Part shown: one piece after another, positions 1 through 8,871 of the stretch
Numbering within the stretch: position 1 is the stretch's first letter
Layout: the number at the start of each line of letters is the position of its first letter
Source of the DNA: M55B154 sp964486725
Lineage (GTDB): Bacteria > Spirochaetota > UBA4802 > UB4802
Direction: 5' to 3'
NCBI GenBank assembly: GCA_964486725.1
Contig: CAZAOK010000003.1
Location: 1 to 64,000, forward strand
Length of the DNA: 64,000 nucleotides
Notes under the pieces: model-generated
What the model was told of the DNA's origin: nothing
Seen by the model: the letters and a program-made list of their open reading frames with translations, nothing else
Database searches by the model: none
Made by a program: the position numbers and the translations under genes

Positions 1-4
1 AGAT

Positions 5-457
5 TTACCCAAGTGCACTGAATATGGCGTAATGCCTGTTCCATCGGTTAACTTTTTTTATGTAGAGGTATACTTTCTTTTCTCTACCATCTTTAAAGGT
101 TACCCTGTAAGGTAATGTATCAGTGTTTACGATTTCATTTTCAAATCCTGTTGGAAATATCAATAGTGTTATATCTGAAATATCATGAAAATATCCCCAG
201 AACAATTCGTTCATAAATTGATCTTTTCTCCCTTCCAGGTTCTGGTAAAGCTGTTCCTCGATGTATTCCTTGTCTATATATTCTAAAACCAGTTTCGTGT
301 TATGGTTTTCAACAGCCTCTTCAAAACCCTTTAAAAAAGTATTGATATTATCACTTTTGTATCCATTGTACATTATGGAATCATTTTTCATTAAACCGGC
401 ACAATTTAAACCGCATGTGAACAGTACCGCAATGAGTAATATTATTAAATACCTCAC
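5..457 (-). CDS. Putative lipoprotein of unknown function
   Basis: A 150-residue protein that I do not recognise. Seen: a short hydrophobic N-terminus followed by two cysteines (C15 and C19). The LNC at 17-19 could be a loose spirochaetal lipobox, so a lipid-anchored envelope protein is likely. The rest is mixed charged and aromatic and shows no motif I can name. An upstream in-frame GTG exists at 466, but the GTG at 457 is preferred because GAGGTG lies about 6 nt before it. It starts 15 nt after the stop of the GH42 gene, so the two are probably co-transcribed. Confidence 0.6.
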   Translation of the reverse strand: MRYLIILLIAVLFTCGLNCAGLMKNDSIMYNGYKSDNINTFLKGFEEAVENHNTKLVLEYIDKEYIEEQLYQNLEGRKDQFMNELFWGYFHDISDITLLIFPTGFENEIVNTDTLPYRVTFKDGREKKVYLYIKKVNRWNRHYAIFSALG

Positions 458-472
458 TATCGTCACCTCACT

Positions 473-2470
473 CTATTCTATTATTTTCATCTCGTAGGGT
501 TGCAGCCTTTTCAAACCAATTCGATGTTTTTTTGCTGTATGATTCATGATAACCTTAAAGATATTTCCCTCGCTGTCTTTCCGGTGTATTACTTCAACCC
601 CGTTACCGTAAAATTTCGGCTTTAGACCGGCCTGCTTAAATATTTTGCGATATAAAAAGAAAATTCCGGCTTCATTGGGGGATGTTCCAATATAGAAGAC
701 CAGGCCCTTGCCAAACCGGTTTACTGTAACAGCGGATTCACCTCTATAATGTTTGTTTTTGTCCGAATATGTAGCGATTGTCTTCGCGGTTACCGGCTCA
801 ACAATATCCGCCCATACTTCACCCTTTACGGGTATCAGTCCTATTCTCATTTTGACTTTCGTTTCGTTTAAAGATTCAAATCTTCTTACTGTAACACCTG
901 ACATTTCAGCGAATTGGCCGGGCAATAGTGAGGTAACCGCGTGATTGTTCATGTCCCGTGTTCCAGAGCGCCAGCCCAGGATGAGGGTGCCGCCATTTCG
1001 TACCCATTTTTCAAGTTCGGTTATGAATGATGTATCAACCATCTGGTATAATGGTAAACTGATAATAGAATATTTCTGAAGGTCTATATTCCTGGTACTT
1101 TTTACATCTGCTGTAATGTTAAAAAGAACATATGGGGCATAATGCCTGGCAATCTCCATCTCGTATCCTACCTGCAGGTAACCGGTTGGAGCATAATAAA
1201 TACCTTTTGATAAAAACTGGTCTTTGAGTATTCTAGCATTGTCCTTGTCGTAGATAACACAGGCCGGAGTTTCCATGGTACTTTCAGCAATATCCTGCAG
1301 AACCGGTCGGTTTTCGAGTATATGTTTTTGAAGAGCAGTTTTCCTTTGCGTATCGTGGTTATCAGGATCCAGAAGTCCGTAACAAAGCTGTTCCTGTCCA
1401 AATTTAGCAGTTCTCCATCGAAAGTATATAATTCGGTTTGCCCCGTGCGCTATGGCCTGGTTTGTCCATTGTACAACCTGGTTGACCGGAGGCAGGTATC
1501 CCAGGCATGTGTGCCCCTGGAATCCGCATATCTGTTCGAAAATAGAAAATTTCTCCGCGTCCTTCATTCCCCTGATGTATGATAGAACACAGCTATTGTA
1601 GAAATAGGGCAGGGGCTCATCCATGTCACCCCAGACTGGATAATTATTATATCCAGCAAAATTCATCGTTTTGAATATCTCTTCCATGTCGATTGCGTTA
1701 CTCAGGGTGGGATTGTAGATATTATGGGTGATCCATTGCGTTGGATTAACTTGTTTACGTAATATATCAACCTGTTTATGTATAAACTTTACTGCTGAAT
1801 CAGAACAGAACCTGTAATAGTCAAGGATAAGTCCTGGATTTTGTATTGACTGTAACTGTTTTGTGTGAAGTGGTACCTGGGAAAAATCAGTATATGATGT
1901 GCCCCAGAAAACGGTTCCCCATGTTTCATTAAGATTTTCAATAGTTCCATACTTATTCTGAAGCCATTTTCGGAAAGCTTTTTTACAATTATCACAAATA
2001 CAAACATCTGAACTCTCATGACCGATCTCATTATCTACCTGCCATCCGATAACGTTTGGATTGTTACCATAATGTTTGGCGAGAACATCTACTATGTTCA
2101 TACATGAATTAAAATATGTATCTGCATTATAACAGGCGTGTCTTCTTATACCAAATTTTTTTTTGCTGCCGTCCAGGTAAACCTGCATAACTTCCGGATC
2201 TTTCTCGTATAACCATATAGGAAAAGTAGCAGTTGGTGTGCCAAGTATGGTTCTTATACCGTATGACGCGAATATCCTTATTACCTCATCGAATAGTGAA
2301 AAATCATAATTGCCTTCTTGTGGCTCTACGATGTTCCACGCGAATTCCATTAAACGGACCTCGGTGAGTCCCATTTCACTCATCTTTTTTGCGTCAGACT
2401 CCCATAACTCCTGTTCCCATTGTTCAGGGTAGTAATCAGCACCAAAGACCAGTGTATTTTCCTTGTTCAT
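473..2470 (-). CDS. GH42 beta-galactosidase
   Basis: Retaining glycoside hydrolase of family 42, about 665 residues, the usual length. Seen: the N-terminal GADYYPEQW typical of the family; the acid/base Glu148 in WQVDNEIGH; the nucleophile Glu312 in IFEQICG, at the same number as in the Thermus A4 enzyme; and the structural zinc cysteines C113, C157, C159 and C162. The TIM barrel is followed by the trimerisation (Rossmann-like) and small C-terminal beta domains. There is no signal peptide, so it acts on imported beta-galactosides in the cytoplasm. The start is the Met at 2470, with GGAGT just upstream; the upstream Met at 2482 overlaps that ribosome site. The neighbouring genes do not reveal the physiological substrate. 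Confidence 0.93.
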   Translation of the reverse strand: MNKENTLVFGADYYPEQWEQELWESDAKKMSEMGLTEVRLMEFAWNIVEPQEGNYDFSLFDEVIRIFASYGIRTILGTPTATFPIWLYEKDPEVMQVYLDGSKKKFGIRRHACYNADTYFNSCMNIVDVLAKHYGNNPNVIGWQVDNEIGHESSDVCICDNCKKAFRKWLQNKYGTIENLNETWGTVFWGTSYTDFSQVPLHTKQLQSIQNPGLILDYYRFCSDSAVKFIHKQVDILRKQVNPTQWITHNIYNPTLSNAIDMEEIFKTMNFAGYNNYPVWGDMDEPLPYFYNSCVLSYIRGMKDAEKFSIFEQICGFQGHTCLGYLPPVNQVVQWTNQAIAHGANRIIYFRWRTAKFGQEQLCYGLLDPDNHDTQRKTALQKHILENRPVLQDIAESTMETPACVIYDKDNARILKDQFLSKGIYYAPTGYLQVGYEMEIARHYAPYVLFNITADVKSTRNIDLQKYSIISLPLYQMVDTSFITELEKWVRNGGTLILGWRSGTRDMNNHAVTSLLPGQFAEMSGVTVRRFESLNETKVKMRIGLIPVKGEVWADIVEPVTAKTIATYSDKNKHYRGESAVTVNRFGKGLVFYIGTSPNEAGIFFLYRKIFKQAGLKPKFYGNGVEVIHRKDSEGNIFKVIMNHTAKKHRIGLKRLQPYEMKIIE

Positions 2471-2623
2471 AACGTACTCCACAAAAACATTTATATTGGG
2501 TTAATAATAAGTTGACTAAATTATTTTATAATGAATCTATAATCATGGCAAAATATATATCTCGTCAATAATATAATACATAAATATTCTTAAATATTGA
2601 AAATATACATTGGGGAACATTTC

Positions 2624-4111
2624 ATGGCAGATACAGTAAAGAATGAAGAAAAAAATATTAAGAGGGAGAATGAAAGCAGGGGCATTGTAATTTTCATGGT
2701 TCATTGCGCAGCCTTTTTTATCATCCCTGTTCTTTTACTTATGTTAATCTTTTCAATTCTTTTTACACGCAGTGAGTATTATACCGGCATTTTAAAAAAT
2801 ACCGATATAATATCGACATTTATCGAAGTTAAAAATATTGAGACGAATATGGCTATACAGGAAGAGATTGAAAGGGAAGTAGGTCTGAACGAATATACAG
2901 CAAAGTTCAAACAAATATCTGAAAATTATAAATACTGGCAAGATGAATTCAACAATATAAATAAAACTGATGAATATAAATCCCTTGTTGAGCAGAAAAA
3001 TGAACTTAAGTCAATGGAATGGGAAGAAGCTCAAGAAATATTTCCAACAAGGAAACAATTCGAAATGAACAGGGAAGGTGAACTTGCCCGCGTTACGTCA
3101 TTGATTGAAAATATAAAAACATACAGGGACACAAATGAAGATAATATTGAGAAATACGAAGACAAGCTTGAAGAAGCTGAAGATAATTATGAAGATGCCC
3201 TTGATGTTCTAGAGGATAAGCAGGAAGAAGCCAGGGATATCGCGCAAAAACATCGTAACAATTTATCAGGCAGGCTTTACGCAGATTTTGAAATATTAAA
3301 TCCGGTACTTACAAAACTTTTAAATGTAAAGCTGATAGATCATGCTGTACGTATAGAGATAGAAAAACTTATTCAATTCTTTACTACCTATGAAAAACAA
3401 AAAATATACGGTAACGTATATTCAATAATCAGAAGTGATACTGCAATTGGTAACGCACAGATGCTCCGGGTACGGTTTCCCGAGATAACAATAAACCTAT
3501 GGATAAAAAACGATAATACCGGTATAACACCTTCTCGTCACCTCCTGAGTGATATATTTGTGAACGAGATAAGGAACATGAATAATCTGCAGAATCGAGG
3601 TCTTTTTATCACCATGTTTAAATTTTCAAATACAGGGCTTGGTGAATTTTTTGGCAGAAGAATTCTGAGAAAAACCGGCATAAAAATTAATGATGGTCTT
3701 ATATATTTAGATAACCTTGTGCTGGAAGATGATGCCGCTGAAACTGTCACTTTAATCATGAAGATTGCAACATATAGTAAATACTTGATGTACATACTTC
3801 CGGCGTTAATACTTTTATATATATCAATACTTTTTTTCTCTTCTGCCAGCCGAAAAAAAAAGATTACCGGTATAAAAAGTATTCTCATCTATCCATCATT
3901 ATTAATAATCATTATATCAAGTGCTGCTATTCTGGCATCCAGGTTTGTTTTTAATCATTATCCTCAGTTAATTACTGATATAACTATGCAAACATACGCA
4001 AAATCATTATTATTTGTAATTTCACTACATACGTTTATTCCGGTGATTGGTGTATTCGGAATACTATTATTGGCGGGGCTTATTATAAAAAAAATAAACC
4101 ACCAAGGGTAA
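2624..4111 (+). CDS. Unknown membrane protein with periplasmic coiled coil and three C-terminal TM helices
   Basis: Not recognised. Seen: about 495 residues; one hydrophobic helix near residues 25-45; a long highly charged segment (about 50-220), rich in Glu and Lys and likely coiled coil; a mixed alpha/beta stretch (about 230-380); then three hydrophobic helices near the C-terminus with a lysine-rich loop (SRKKKI) after the first. The layout suggests an inner-membrane protein with a large extracytoplasmic domain. The start at 2624 is chosen for GGGGA 7 nt upstream; a TTG at 2597 is an in-frame alternative. It is divergent from the GH42 gene and followed by a DUF72 gene, which gives no functional hint. 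Confidence 0.75.
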   Translation: MADTVKNEEKNIKRENESRGIVIFMVHCAAFFIIPVLLLMLIFSILFTRSEYYTGILKNTDIISTFIEVKNIETNMAIQEEIEREVGLNEYTAKFKQISENYKYWQDEFNNINKTDEYKSLVEQKNELKSMEWEEAQEIFPTRKQFEMNREGELARVTSLIENIKTYRDTNEDNIEKYEDKLEEAEDNYEDALDVLEDKQEEARDIAQKHRNNLSGRLYADFEILNPVLTKLLNVKLIDHAVRIEIEKLIQFFTTYEKQKIYGNVYSIIRSDTAIGNAQMLRVRFPEITINLWIKNDNTGITPSRHLLSDIFVNEIRNMNNLQNRGLFITMFKFSNTGLGEFFGRRILRKTGIKINDGLIYLDNLVLEDDAAETVTLIMKIATYSKYLMYILPALILLYISILFFSSASRKKKITGIKSILIYPSLLIIIISSAAILASRFVFNHYPQLITDITMQTYAKSLLFVISLHTFIPVIGVFGILLLAGLIIKKINHQG

Positions 4112-4183
4112 CAATCCTCATGATTGACAAGAGCATGGTTTCGTTATATTCTACGTAACAGGAATACTACGAGGAAAGAATAC

Positions 4184-4903
4184 ATGCCGAAAATACGTAT
4201 TGGTACATCAGGATGGAATTATGATCACTGGTATAACGTATTCTATCCGAATGATTTAGCTAAAAAACGACGCCTTGAATATTATACTACGATATTTGAT
4301 TCTGTTGAAGTTAACGCAACCTTCTATCGTGCATTCAAACAGAGTACTTTTAAGAAATGGTACGATGAAACACCTGAAGATTTTACCTGGTCTGTAAAAG
4401 CGGTACGTTACATAACGCATACAAAAAGACTTAAAGAAGTTCATGAATCCCTTGATATGTTCTTTGAATCATTACATCCCCTTGCTGAAAAAACAGGCCC
4501 AATATTATTTCAGCTGCCACCTTCTTTACAATTTAATAAAAACATGGTTGAAGAATTCTTAAAACAATTACCATCTTCATACAGATGTGTTATAGAGGGA
4601 CGTAACGAAACATGGACAACTTCCGAATCACATGAATTATTGAAAAAGTATAATGTTGCCTGGTGTATTTCGGATACAGCAGGCAAATATCCATTTCTGG
4701 AATCCATAACATCTGATTTTACTTATTTAAGATTACATGGGTCCAAAAAACTATATAAGTCATGTTATACCAATGACGAAATACGACATTGGGCTGAAAA
4801 AATTCGAGAATGGGACAAAGATACATATGTTTATTTTGATAATGATGCAAAGGGGTACGCACCATTAAATGCAATTTCACTGATGAAAGAATGCCAGAAA
4901 TAA
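4184..4903 (+). CDS. DUF72 family protein (YecE-like TIM barrel)
   Basis: A 239-residue member of the DUF72/YecE family. Seen: the N-terminal signature IRIGTSGWNYDHWYNVFYP, then NATFYR, FTWSVKAVRYITH and the late YVYFDNDAKGYAPLNA segment, all family hallmarks. Known: the family folds as a TIM barrel related to endonuclease IV-like enzymes, but its reaction is not established. Start at 4184, because AGGAAAG precedes this ATG; the longer in-frame extension has no ribosome site. It is convergent with the DUF488 gene, and these two uncharacterised families are often encoded near each other. Confidence 0.9.
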   Translation: MPKIRIGTSGWNYDHWYNVFYPNDLAKKRRLEYYTTIFDSVEVNATFYRAFKQSTFKKWYDETPEDFTWSVKAVRYITHTKRLKEVHESLDMFFESLHPLAEKTGPILFQLPPSLQFNKNMVEEFLKQLPSSYRCVIEGRNETWTTSESHELLKKYNVAWCISDTAGKYPFLESITSDFTYLRLHGSKKLYKSCYTNDEIRHWAEKIREWDKDTYVYFDNDAKGYAPLNAISLMKECQK

Positions 4904-4944
4904 GCTGTTTTTTACTGTCATCGAAAACAGATAGAAGATGTAGA

Positions 4945-5295
4945 TTATACATTCCAGTGCTCCTCAAGGTATTCTTTCAGTACAACTGCATTATTATAAT
5001 TTCTATCTTTTGAAGCATATAATAAGTTTACATTATTATATTTTTCATATTCCAAAATTATTTTTATCAATTCTTCTTTATTTGAAAGTTCATTTTTGTA
5101 GCGGGTTTTAAATTCCTGCCATTTGTTCTTGTCATGAGAATACCATTTTCTAAGTTCATTACTTGGCGCAATTTCTTTTAGCCATTCATCAACTTCCGCA
5201 TCTTTTTTAGAAATACCCCTTGGCCATAACCTGTCCACAAGGATCCTGATGCTTTTATCTCTTTTGTTATCGTATATTCTCTTTAATTGTATCAT
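4945..5295 (-). CDS. DUF488 family protein (YeaO-like)
   Basis: A 116-residue DUF488 protein. Seen: the family signature RIYDN followed by ILVDRLWPRGISKKDAEVDEWLKEIAPS, and the typical HDKNKW segment. Known: the family is widespread and without a settled biochemical role. It is divergent from the PHP-domain gene, with about 90 nt between the two starts, and convergent with the DUF72 gene. Confidence 0.9.
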   Translation of the reverse strand: MIQLKRIYDNKRDKSIRILVDRLWPRGISKKDAEVDEWLKEIAPSNELRKWYSHDKNKWQEFKTRYKNELSNKEELIKIILEYEKYNNVNLLYASKDRNYNNAVVLKEYLEEHWNV

Positions 5296-5384
5296 AATAT
5301 TTTATTTTTAAATGATTGATGCTATTATAGTAAATGTAATAAAAAAAGTAAATATTTCAAATGCATGCAAACTGGGTGAAATTG

Positions 5385-6215
5385 ATGAAAAAAATTGATC
5401 TACACTGCCATACAACAGCTTCTGATGGATTATTGAAACCTGAAGAGTTACTGGATCTTGCTGTTGATAATGGTTTAACTTATTGTGCAATAACTGATCA
5501 TGATACAGTTGATGGACTTGATGCTGCAATTCAGTATTCAAAAAAAATGGATGGGTTGAATTTCATACCGGGTATTGAATTCAGTGTGGACTATCCAAAT
5601 GGTTCTTTTCATCTTGTTGGTCTTGGCATTGATCACACTAAAGAACAGATGACTGAAACAATAATAAACCTTAAAGAAAAAAGAGAGACAAGGGTTTTAC
5701 GTATTGTTAAGGATCTTGAAAATCACGATATTAATATATCACTTGATGAAGTTTATAAAGAATCAAATGGTGCTGCACTCGGTCGTCCGCATGTCGCGCG
5801 TGTTTTATTAAAAAATGGTTATGGGAACACACTCAGTGAAATATTTGAAAATTTTATGATAAAAGGAAAACCCGGATTTATCAAAAAAGAAAAGATATCA
5901 CTTGAGAAGGCAATAGAACTTATCATTCTTTCCAGGGGGATTCCAATTATAGCTCATCCGATTTCACTGAATTTTCACAACTGGCATGATTTCGAAAATA
6001 TATTAAATGATTGTATCAAACTTGGAATACAGGGTATTGAAGTATATGCCCATATGCATACAGATGAAGAAGTTAATATATTCAAAAAAATTGCGACTAA
6101 ATATAACCTTCTGATATCCGGTGGAAGTGATTTCCATGGTGACAAAAATGAAACTATAGGTTATTATGGAGAAGATAAAATAATCCCTTATGATATAATC
6201 GATCAATTTATTTGA
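5385..6215 (+). CDS. PHP-domain metal-dependent phosphoesterase (TrpH/RNase AM-like)
   Basis: A 276-residue PHP phosphoesterase. Seen: motif I IDLHCHTTASDG (H7, H9), AITDHDTVDG, the metal-binding GIEFS, an inserted domain in the middle, and late IIAHP and SGGSDFHG motifs. Together these supply the His/Asp/Glu set for a trinuclear metal site. Known: close relatives are the E. coli TrpH (YciV) group, which removes phosphate from 3',5'-nucleotide bisphosphates and trims RNA 5' ends. Inferred: a role in short-oligonucleotide or pAp turnover. Start at 5385, preceded by GGGTGA; an earlier ATG at 5361 has no ribosome site. Confidence 0.88.
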   Translation: MKKIDLHCHTTASDGLLKPEELLDLAVDNGLTYCAITDHDTVDGLDAAIQYSKKMDGLNFIPGIEFSVDYPNGSFHLVGLGIDHTKEQMTETIINLKEKRETRVLRIVKDLENHDINISLDEVYKESNGAALGRPHVARVLLKNGYGNTLSEIFENFMIKGKPGFIKKEKISLEKAIELIILSRGIPIIAHPISLNFHNWHDFENILNDCIKLGIQGIEVYAHMHTDEEVNIFKKIATKYNLLISGGSDFHGDKNETIGYYGEDKIIPYDIIDQFI

Positions 6216-6260
6216 ATACCGGGAATAATGAACGTTATTACTTATTTTATAATAATTTTG

Positions 6261-6289
6261 ATTATTCAGTATGACAGCTGAGTAATTAC
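6261..6289 (+). repeat. Remnant of the right end of the small transposable element
   Basis: This stretch matches the right end of the element copies at 7156, 27464 and 57580 (ATTATTCAGYATGACAGCTGAGTA followed by a TTAC terminus), with only the Y position varying. No left end or hairpin is seen upstream, so it is a decayed or truncated copy. Confidence 0.6.
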
Positions 6290-6340
6290 TTTACCTGTAA
6301 ATATTAAGCTGTTATTATCAATAATGAGGAAAAGTGTATT

Positions 6341-7147
6341 ATGAGAGAAGAAAGAGGATACCAAAAATCCTTTTTGATCGATATGGACGGGGTTATTAAC
6401 AGGGGGAATACTCTTATTCCCGGGGCACGTGAATTTGTGGAAAAATTGAAAACGGGTGGATATCCATTCCAGTTTTTAACAAATAATTCCTATTTTACTC
6501 CATCAGAATTACAGGACCGATTACTTAATCTTGGAATCGATGTCAGTAAAGACAGGTTTTACACATCAGCAATGGCTACTGCCAGTTTTCTCGTATACCA
6601 GAAGCCTGGATGCTCAGCATATGTAATCGGTGGAAGAGGATTAGTACAACAACTTGAAAGAAATGGGATCAGGTTAACATACAAGAATCCTGATTATGTT
6701 ATTATTGGCGAGACAGAAGAATATGATTATTCACGTATTATTGAAGCAACTCTCCTAATACAGGAAGGTGCCAAGTTTATTGCCACGAATCCGGATATTA
6801 CCGGACCAACCATTCGCGGTCCGGTACCCGCCTGTGGCGCACTGGTAGCTCCAATTGAAAAAGTTACAGGGGTAAGTCCGTATTTCCTTGGGAAACCCAA
6901 TCCTGCAATGATGTACTGGGCACGAAAAAAAATGAATGTCCATTCAGCAAACTGTTTCATGATAGGAGACAGGATGGACACTGATATTCTTGGGGGATCT
7001 GAGGCAGGTATGACCTGCTGTCTTGTTCTTTCAGGTGTAACCACCCTTGATATTCTTGACAAGTACCCTTACCAGCCAGATTATATTTTTGAAACAGTTG
7101 GCGAAATTGACCCTGAAACAATATTATCAAGAAGAGAACGAATTTAA
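6341..7147 (+). CDS. HAD-superfamily class IIA phosphatase (NagD-like)
   Basis: A 268-residue HAD hydrolase of subfamily IIA. Seen: motif I LIDMDGVINRG with nucleophile and acid Asp; motif II FLTNNS; the class II cap with VIGGRGL; and the C-terminal GKPNPAMMYWA lysine and IGDRMDTDILGG metal-binding acidic motif. Known: this group covers NagD (UMP phosphatase), p-nitrophenyl phosphatases and phosphoglycolate phosphatases, so the exact substrate is open. The ATG at 6341 follows GAGG. The stop codon lies directly against the target-site duplication of element copy 1, so the insertion spared the gene by a single base. Confidence 0.9.
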   Translation: MREERGYQKSFLIDMDGVINRGNTLIPGAREFVEKLKTGGYPFQFLTNNSYFTPSELQDRLLNLGIDVSKDRFYTSAMATASFLVYQKPGCSAYVIGGRGLVQQLERNGIRLTYKNPDYVIIGETEEYDYSRIIEATLLIQEGAKFIATNPDITGPTIRGPVPACGALVAPIEKVTGVSPYFLGKPNPAMMYWARKKMNVHSANCFMIGDRMDTDILGGSEAGMTCCLVLSGVTTLDILDKYPYQPDYIFETVGEIDPETILSRRERI

Positions 7148-7155
7148 ATATTTTT

Positions 7156-7308
7156 GTAACTACTCAGCTATGACTAAAATATTGATTATTTACTTCATAA
7201 TGAAAAGGAATTTGAGCATCTTCCCCCGCCGAAGGCGGGGGAAGATGCAGGATTATTATTCATTTTAGAATAATATGTAATTATTCAGCATGACAGCTGA
7301 GTATTTAC
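7156..7308 (+). mobile_element. Small non-autonomous element, copy 1 (153 bp, IS66-like ends)
   Basis: Seen: ends GTAACTACTCAGCT and, inverted, AGCTGAGTATTTAC form a 14-bp terminal inverted repeat. The element is flanked by a perfect 8-bp direct repeat ATATTTTT at 7148-7155 and 7309-7316. Inside is a perfect 15-bp GC-rich stem (GCATCTTCCCCCGCC) with a GAA loop. It has no coding capacity. Two further copies (27464, 57580) share ends, hairpin and internal sequence. Known: IS66-family ends begin GTAA and make 8-bp duplications, so a MITE mobilised by an IS66-type transposase is the best fit; none is encoded in the window. Confidence 0.85.
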
Positions 7309-7316
7309 ATATTTTT

Positions 7317-7724
7317 CAAGACTTGCTTTCACAATCAGCAAACCCACTTTCATCTACTCACTATGATACTATATATTGATGGTTAAAATTTAACATTATT
7401 ATTGATATTATTTATATATATGATATTATATATATAAATAATAATGTATGTTGTTTTAATATAATAATTTATAATTTAATGAACATTATACTTGACAATT
7501 TTATATTAAATTTTATTACTACAAATTATAATAGTTTTTATCCATATACGCATTATTCACATATTTTTCAAATAAGCACATAATTTTACACATACGACAA
7601 TCCAAAATTAAAAAGTATGTGTGAATTATATATAACAAATAAGAAAGAGGAGGTATTTTTTCCTATATTGTAAAACCATACAGACGGTCAATAGCTTGCA
7701 ACATACGTTTTCAGGAGGAGTTAT
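7317..7724. other. AT-rich intergenic region and long leader before the CoA-transferase operon
   Basis: No gene is seen here. The stretch is very AT-rich, with several runs of alternating A and T around 7400-7480. It holds the likely promoter at 7492-7519 and then about 200 nt of untranslated leader. Within the leader, ACACATAC (7588-7595) can pair with GTATGTGT (7615-7622). The segment CACATATTTTTCAA, or near versions of it, occurs at about 7306 and 7558. No known riboswitch consensus was recognised. Confidence 0.5.
7492..7519 (+). promoter_or_regulatory. Predicted promoter of the CoA-transferase operon
   Basis: TTGACA at 7492-7497 and TATTAC at 7514-7519 are separated by 16 nt within an AT-rich region. 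The match to a sigma-70-type promoter is good at -35 and moderate at -10. Confidence 0.5.
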
Positions 7725-8837
7725 ATGGGAAATTTTGAGTTTAATAAAGAAGCACTGAAGAATTTAAAAATCGAAGATACATCAACGCTGGAACGTCTTG
7801 TCGATTTTGAGAGTGCCAGAAAGGCACATCTGAAAAAAGACAGGTATAAACACGATAAGAGAATATCACTTCAAGAGGCAGTTGCCGAATTTGTAGAAGA
7901 TGGTGATATAATGACTGACGGCGGATTCTGTTATGTAAAGACATCAATACAGAGTTATTTCGAAGTAATACGTCAGGGCAAAAAGAACCTTCAATTTTGC
8001 AGTTCACCCAACACTAATCATACATACATGATCAACGCTGGTGTTGCAAGATATTCACATAATTCATATCTTGGAGCAGAAATGCGTGGTATTGATAGAA
8101 ATTACCTGCGACAATTAAAGGCTGGTAAGGTATCAATATTATCAGAATGGAGTCATGGCTCCATGGCACAGGGATTCAAAGCTGCTCAACTTGGAATGCC
8201 GGGAGTTTTCAGTAAGCAATTGCTTGGTTCTGATATTGCAAGACATAATCCTTATGTTAAAGTAATGAACAATCCCATGAAGAATGAAGAAGATCCATGC
8301 ATGTTTATTCCGGCAATATATCCTGACGTATCATTTATTCATGTTCACGCTGCCGATAAGAAAGGGAATGCAAGGTTTTATGGTCCTTCAATAAACGATA
8401 TTGCCATGGCAGCTGCTACACGAAAACTTGTTATTACTGCCGAAGAGATTGTACCTGAATCTGATATAAGAAACAGCAGCGAAGGTGTCTGTATACCCGG
8501 CATTTACGTAGATGCTGTTGTTGAACTGCCTTATGGAGCTGCACCCGGTCAGATGCCTGGATGTTATTACTGGTCACGTCAATGGTGGGAAATGGCATTC
8601 AGATATGGTATGAAATCAGATGAGAACTTTGAGAAGTTCCTTAACTACTGGATTCATGAAACAAAAGACCAGTTTGAATTCATTGACAAACTCGGTGGCA
8701 CCAGGTGGATAGCAGAAGCACGTAAACAGACAAAAGCTGCTGAATATGACAATGAAGATGAAGGCTATAACTTCTCTTATGACGAATGGACTGGAACAGA
8801 ATGGCCTGAAGACATGAGCAAGGTCAAGTTTTACTAA
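7725..8837 (+). CDS. Family I CoA-transferase, alpha subunit (glutaconate CoA-transferase A-like)
   Basis: A 370-residue alpha subunit of a heteromeric family I CoA-transferase, resembling GctA. Seen: ISLQEAVAEFVEDGD and MTDGGF near residue 60, then a GSMAQGFKAAQLGMPGVF segment that contributes to the CoA and substrate cleft, and DVSFIHVHAADKKGNARFYGP, typical of the family. It is slightly longer than GctA because of N- and C-terminal extensions. A strong AGGAGG precedes the ATG. The beta subunit follows after 34 nt. Known: the complex moves CoA between an acyl-CoA and a carboxylate. The acyl substrate cannot be told from sequence; glutaconate is only one option. Confidence 0.87.
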   Translation: MGNFEFNKEALKNLKIEDTSTLERLVDFESARKAHLKKDRYKHDKRISLQEAVAEFVEDGDIMTDGGFCYVKTSIQSYFEVIRQGKKNLQFCSSPNTNHTYMINAGVARYSHNSYLGAEMRGIDRNYLRQLKAGKVSILSEWSHGSMAQGFKAAQLGMPGVFSKQLLGSDIARHNPYVKVMNNPMKNEEDPCMFIPAIYPDVSFIHVHAADKKGNARFYGPSINDIAMAAATRKLVITAEEIVPESDIRNSSEGVCIPGIYVDAVVELPYGAAPGQMPGCYYWSRQWWEMAFRYGMKSDENFEKFLNYWIHETKDQFEFIDKLGGTRWIAEARKQTKAAEYDNEDEGYNFSYDEWTGTEWPEDMSKVKFY

Positions 8838-8871
8838 AATCCAGTAATCAATTGATGGCAGGAGGAATTCT

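Noticed and set aside
7228..7260. The GC-rich hairpin in the element as an ordinary terminator of the HAD gene
   Set aside because: It has no T-run, recurs in three copies at unrelated sites, and lies inside an element with inverted ends and target duplications.
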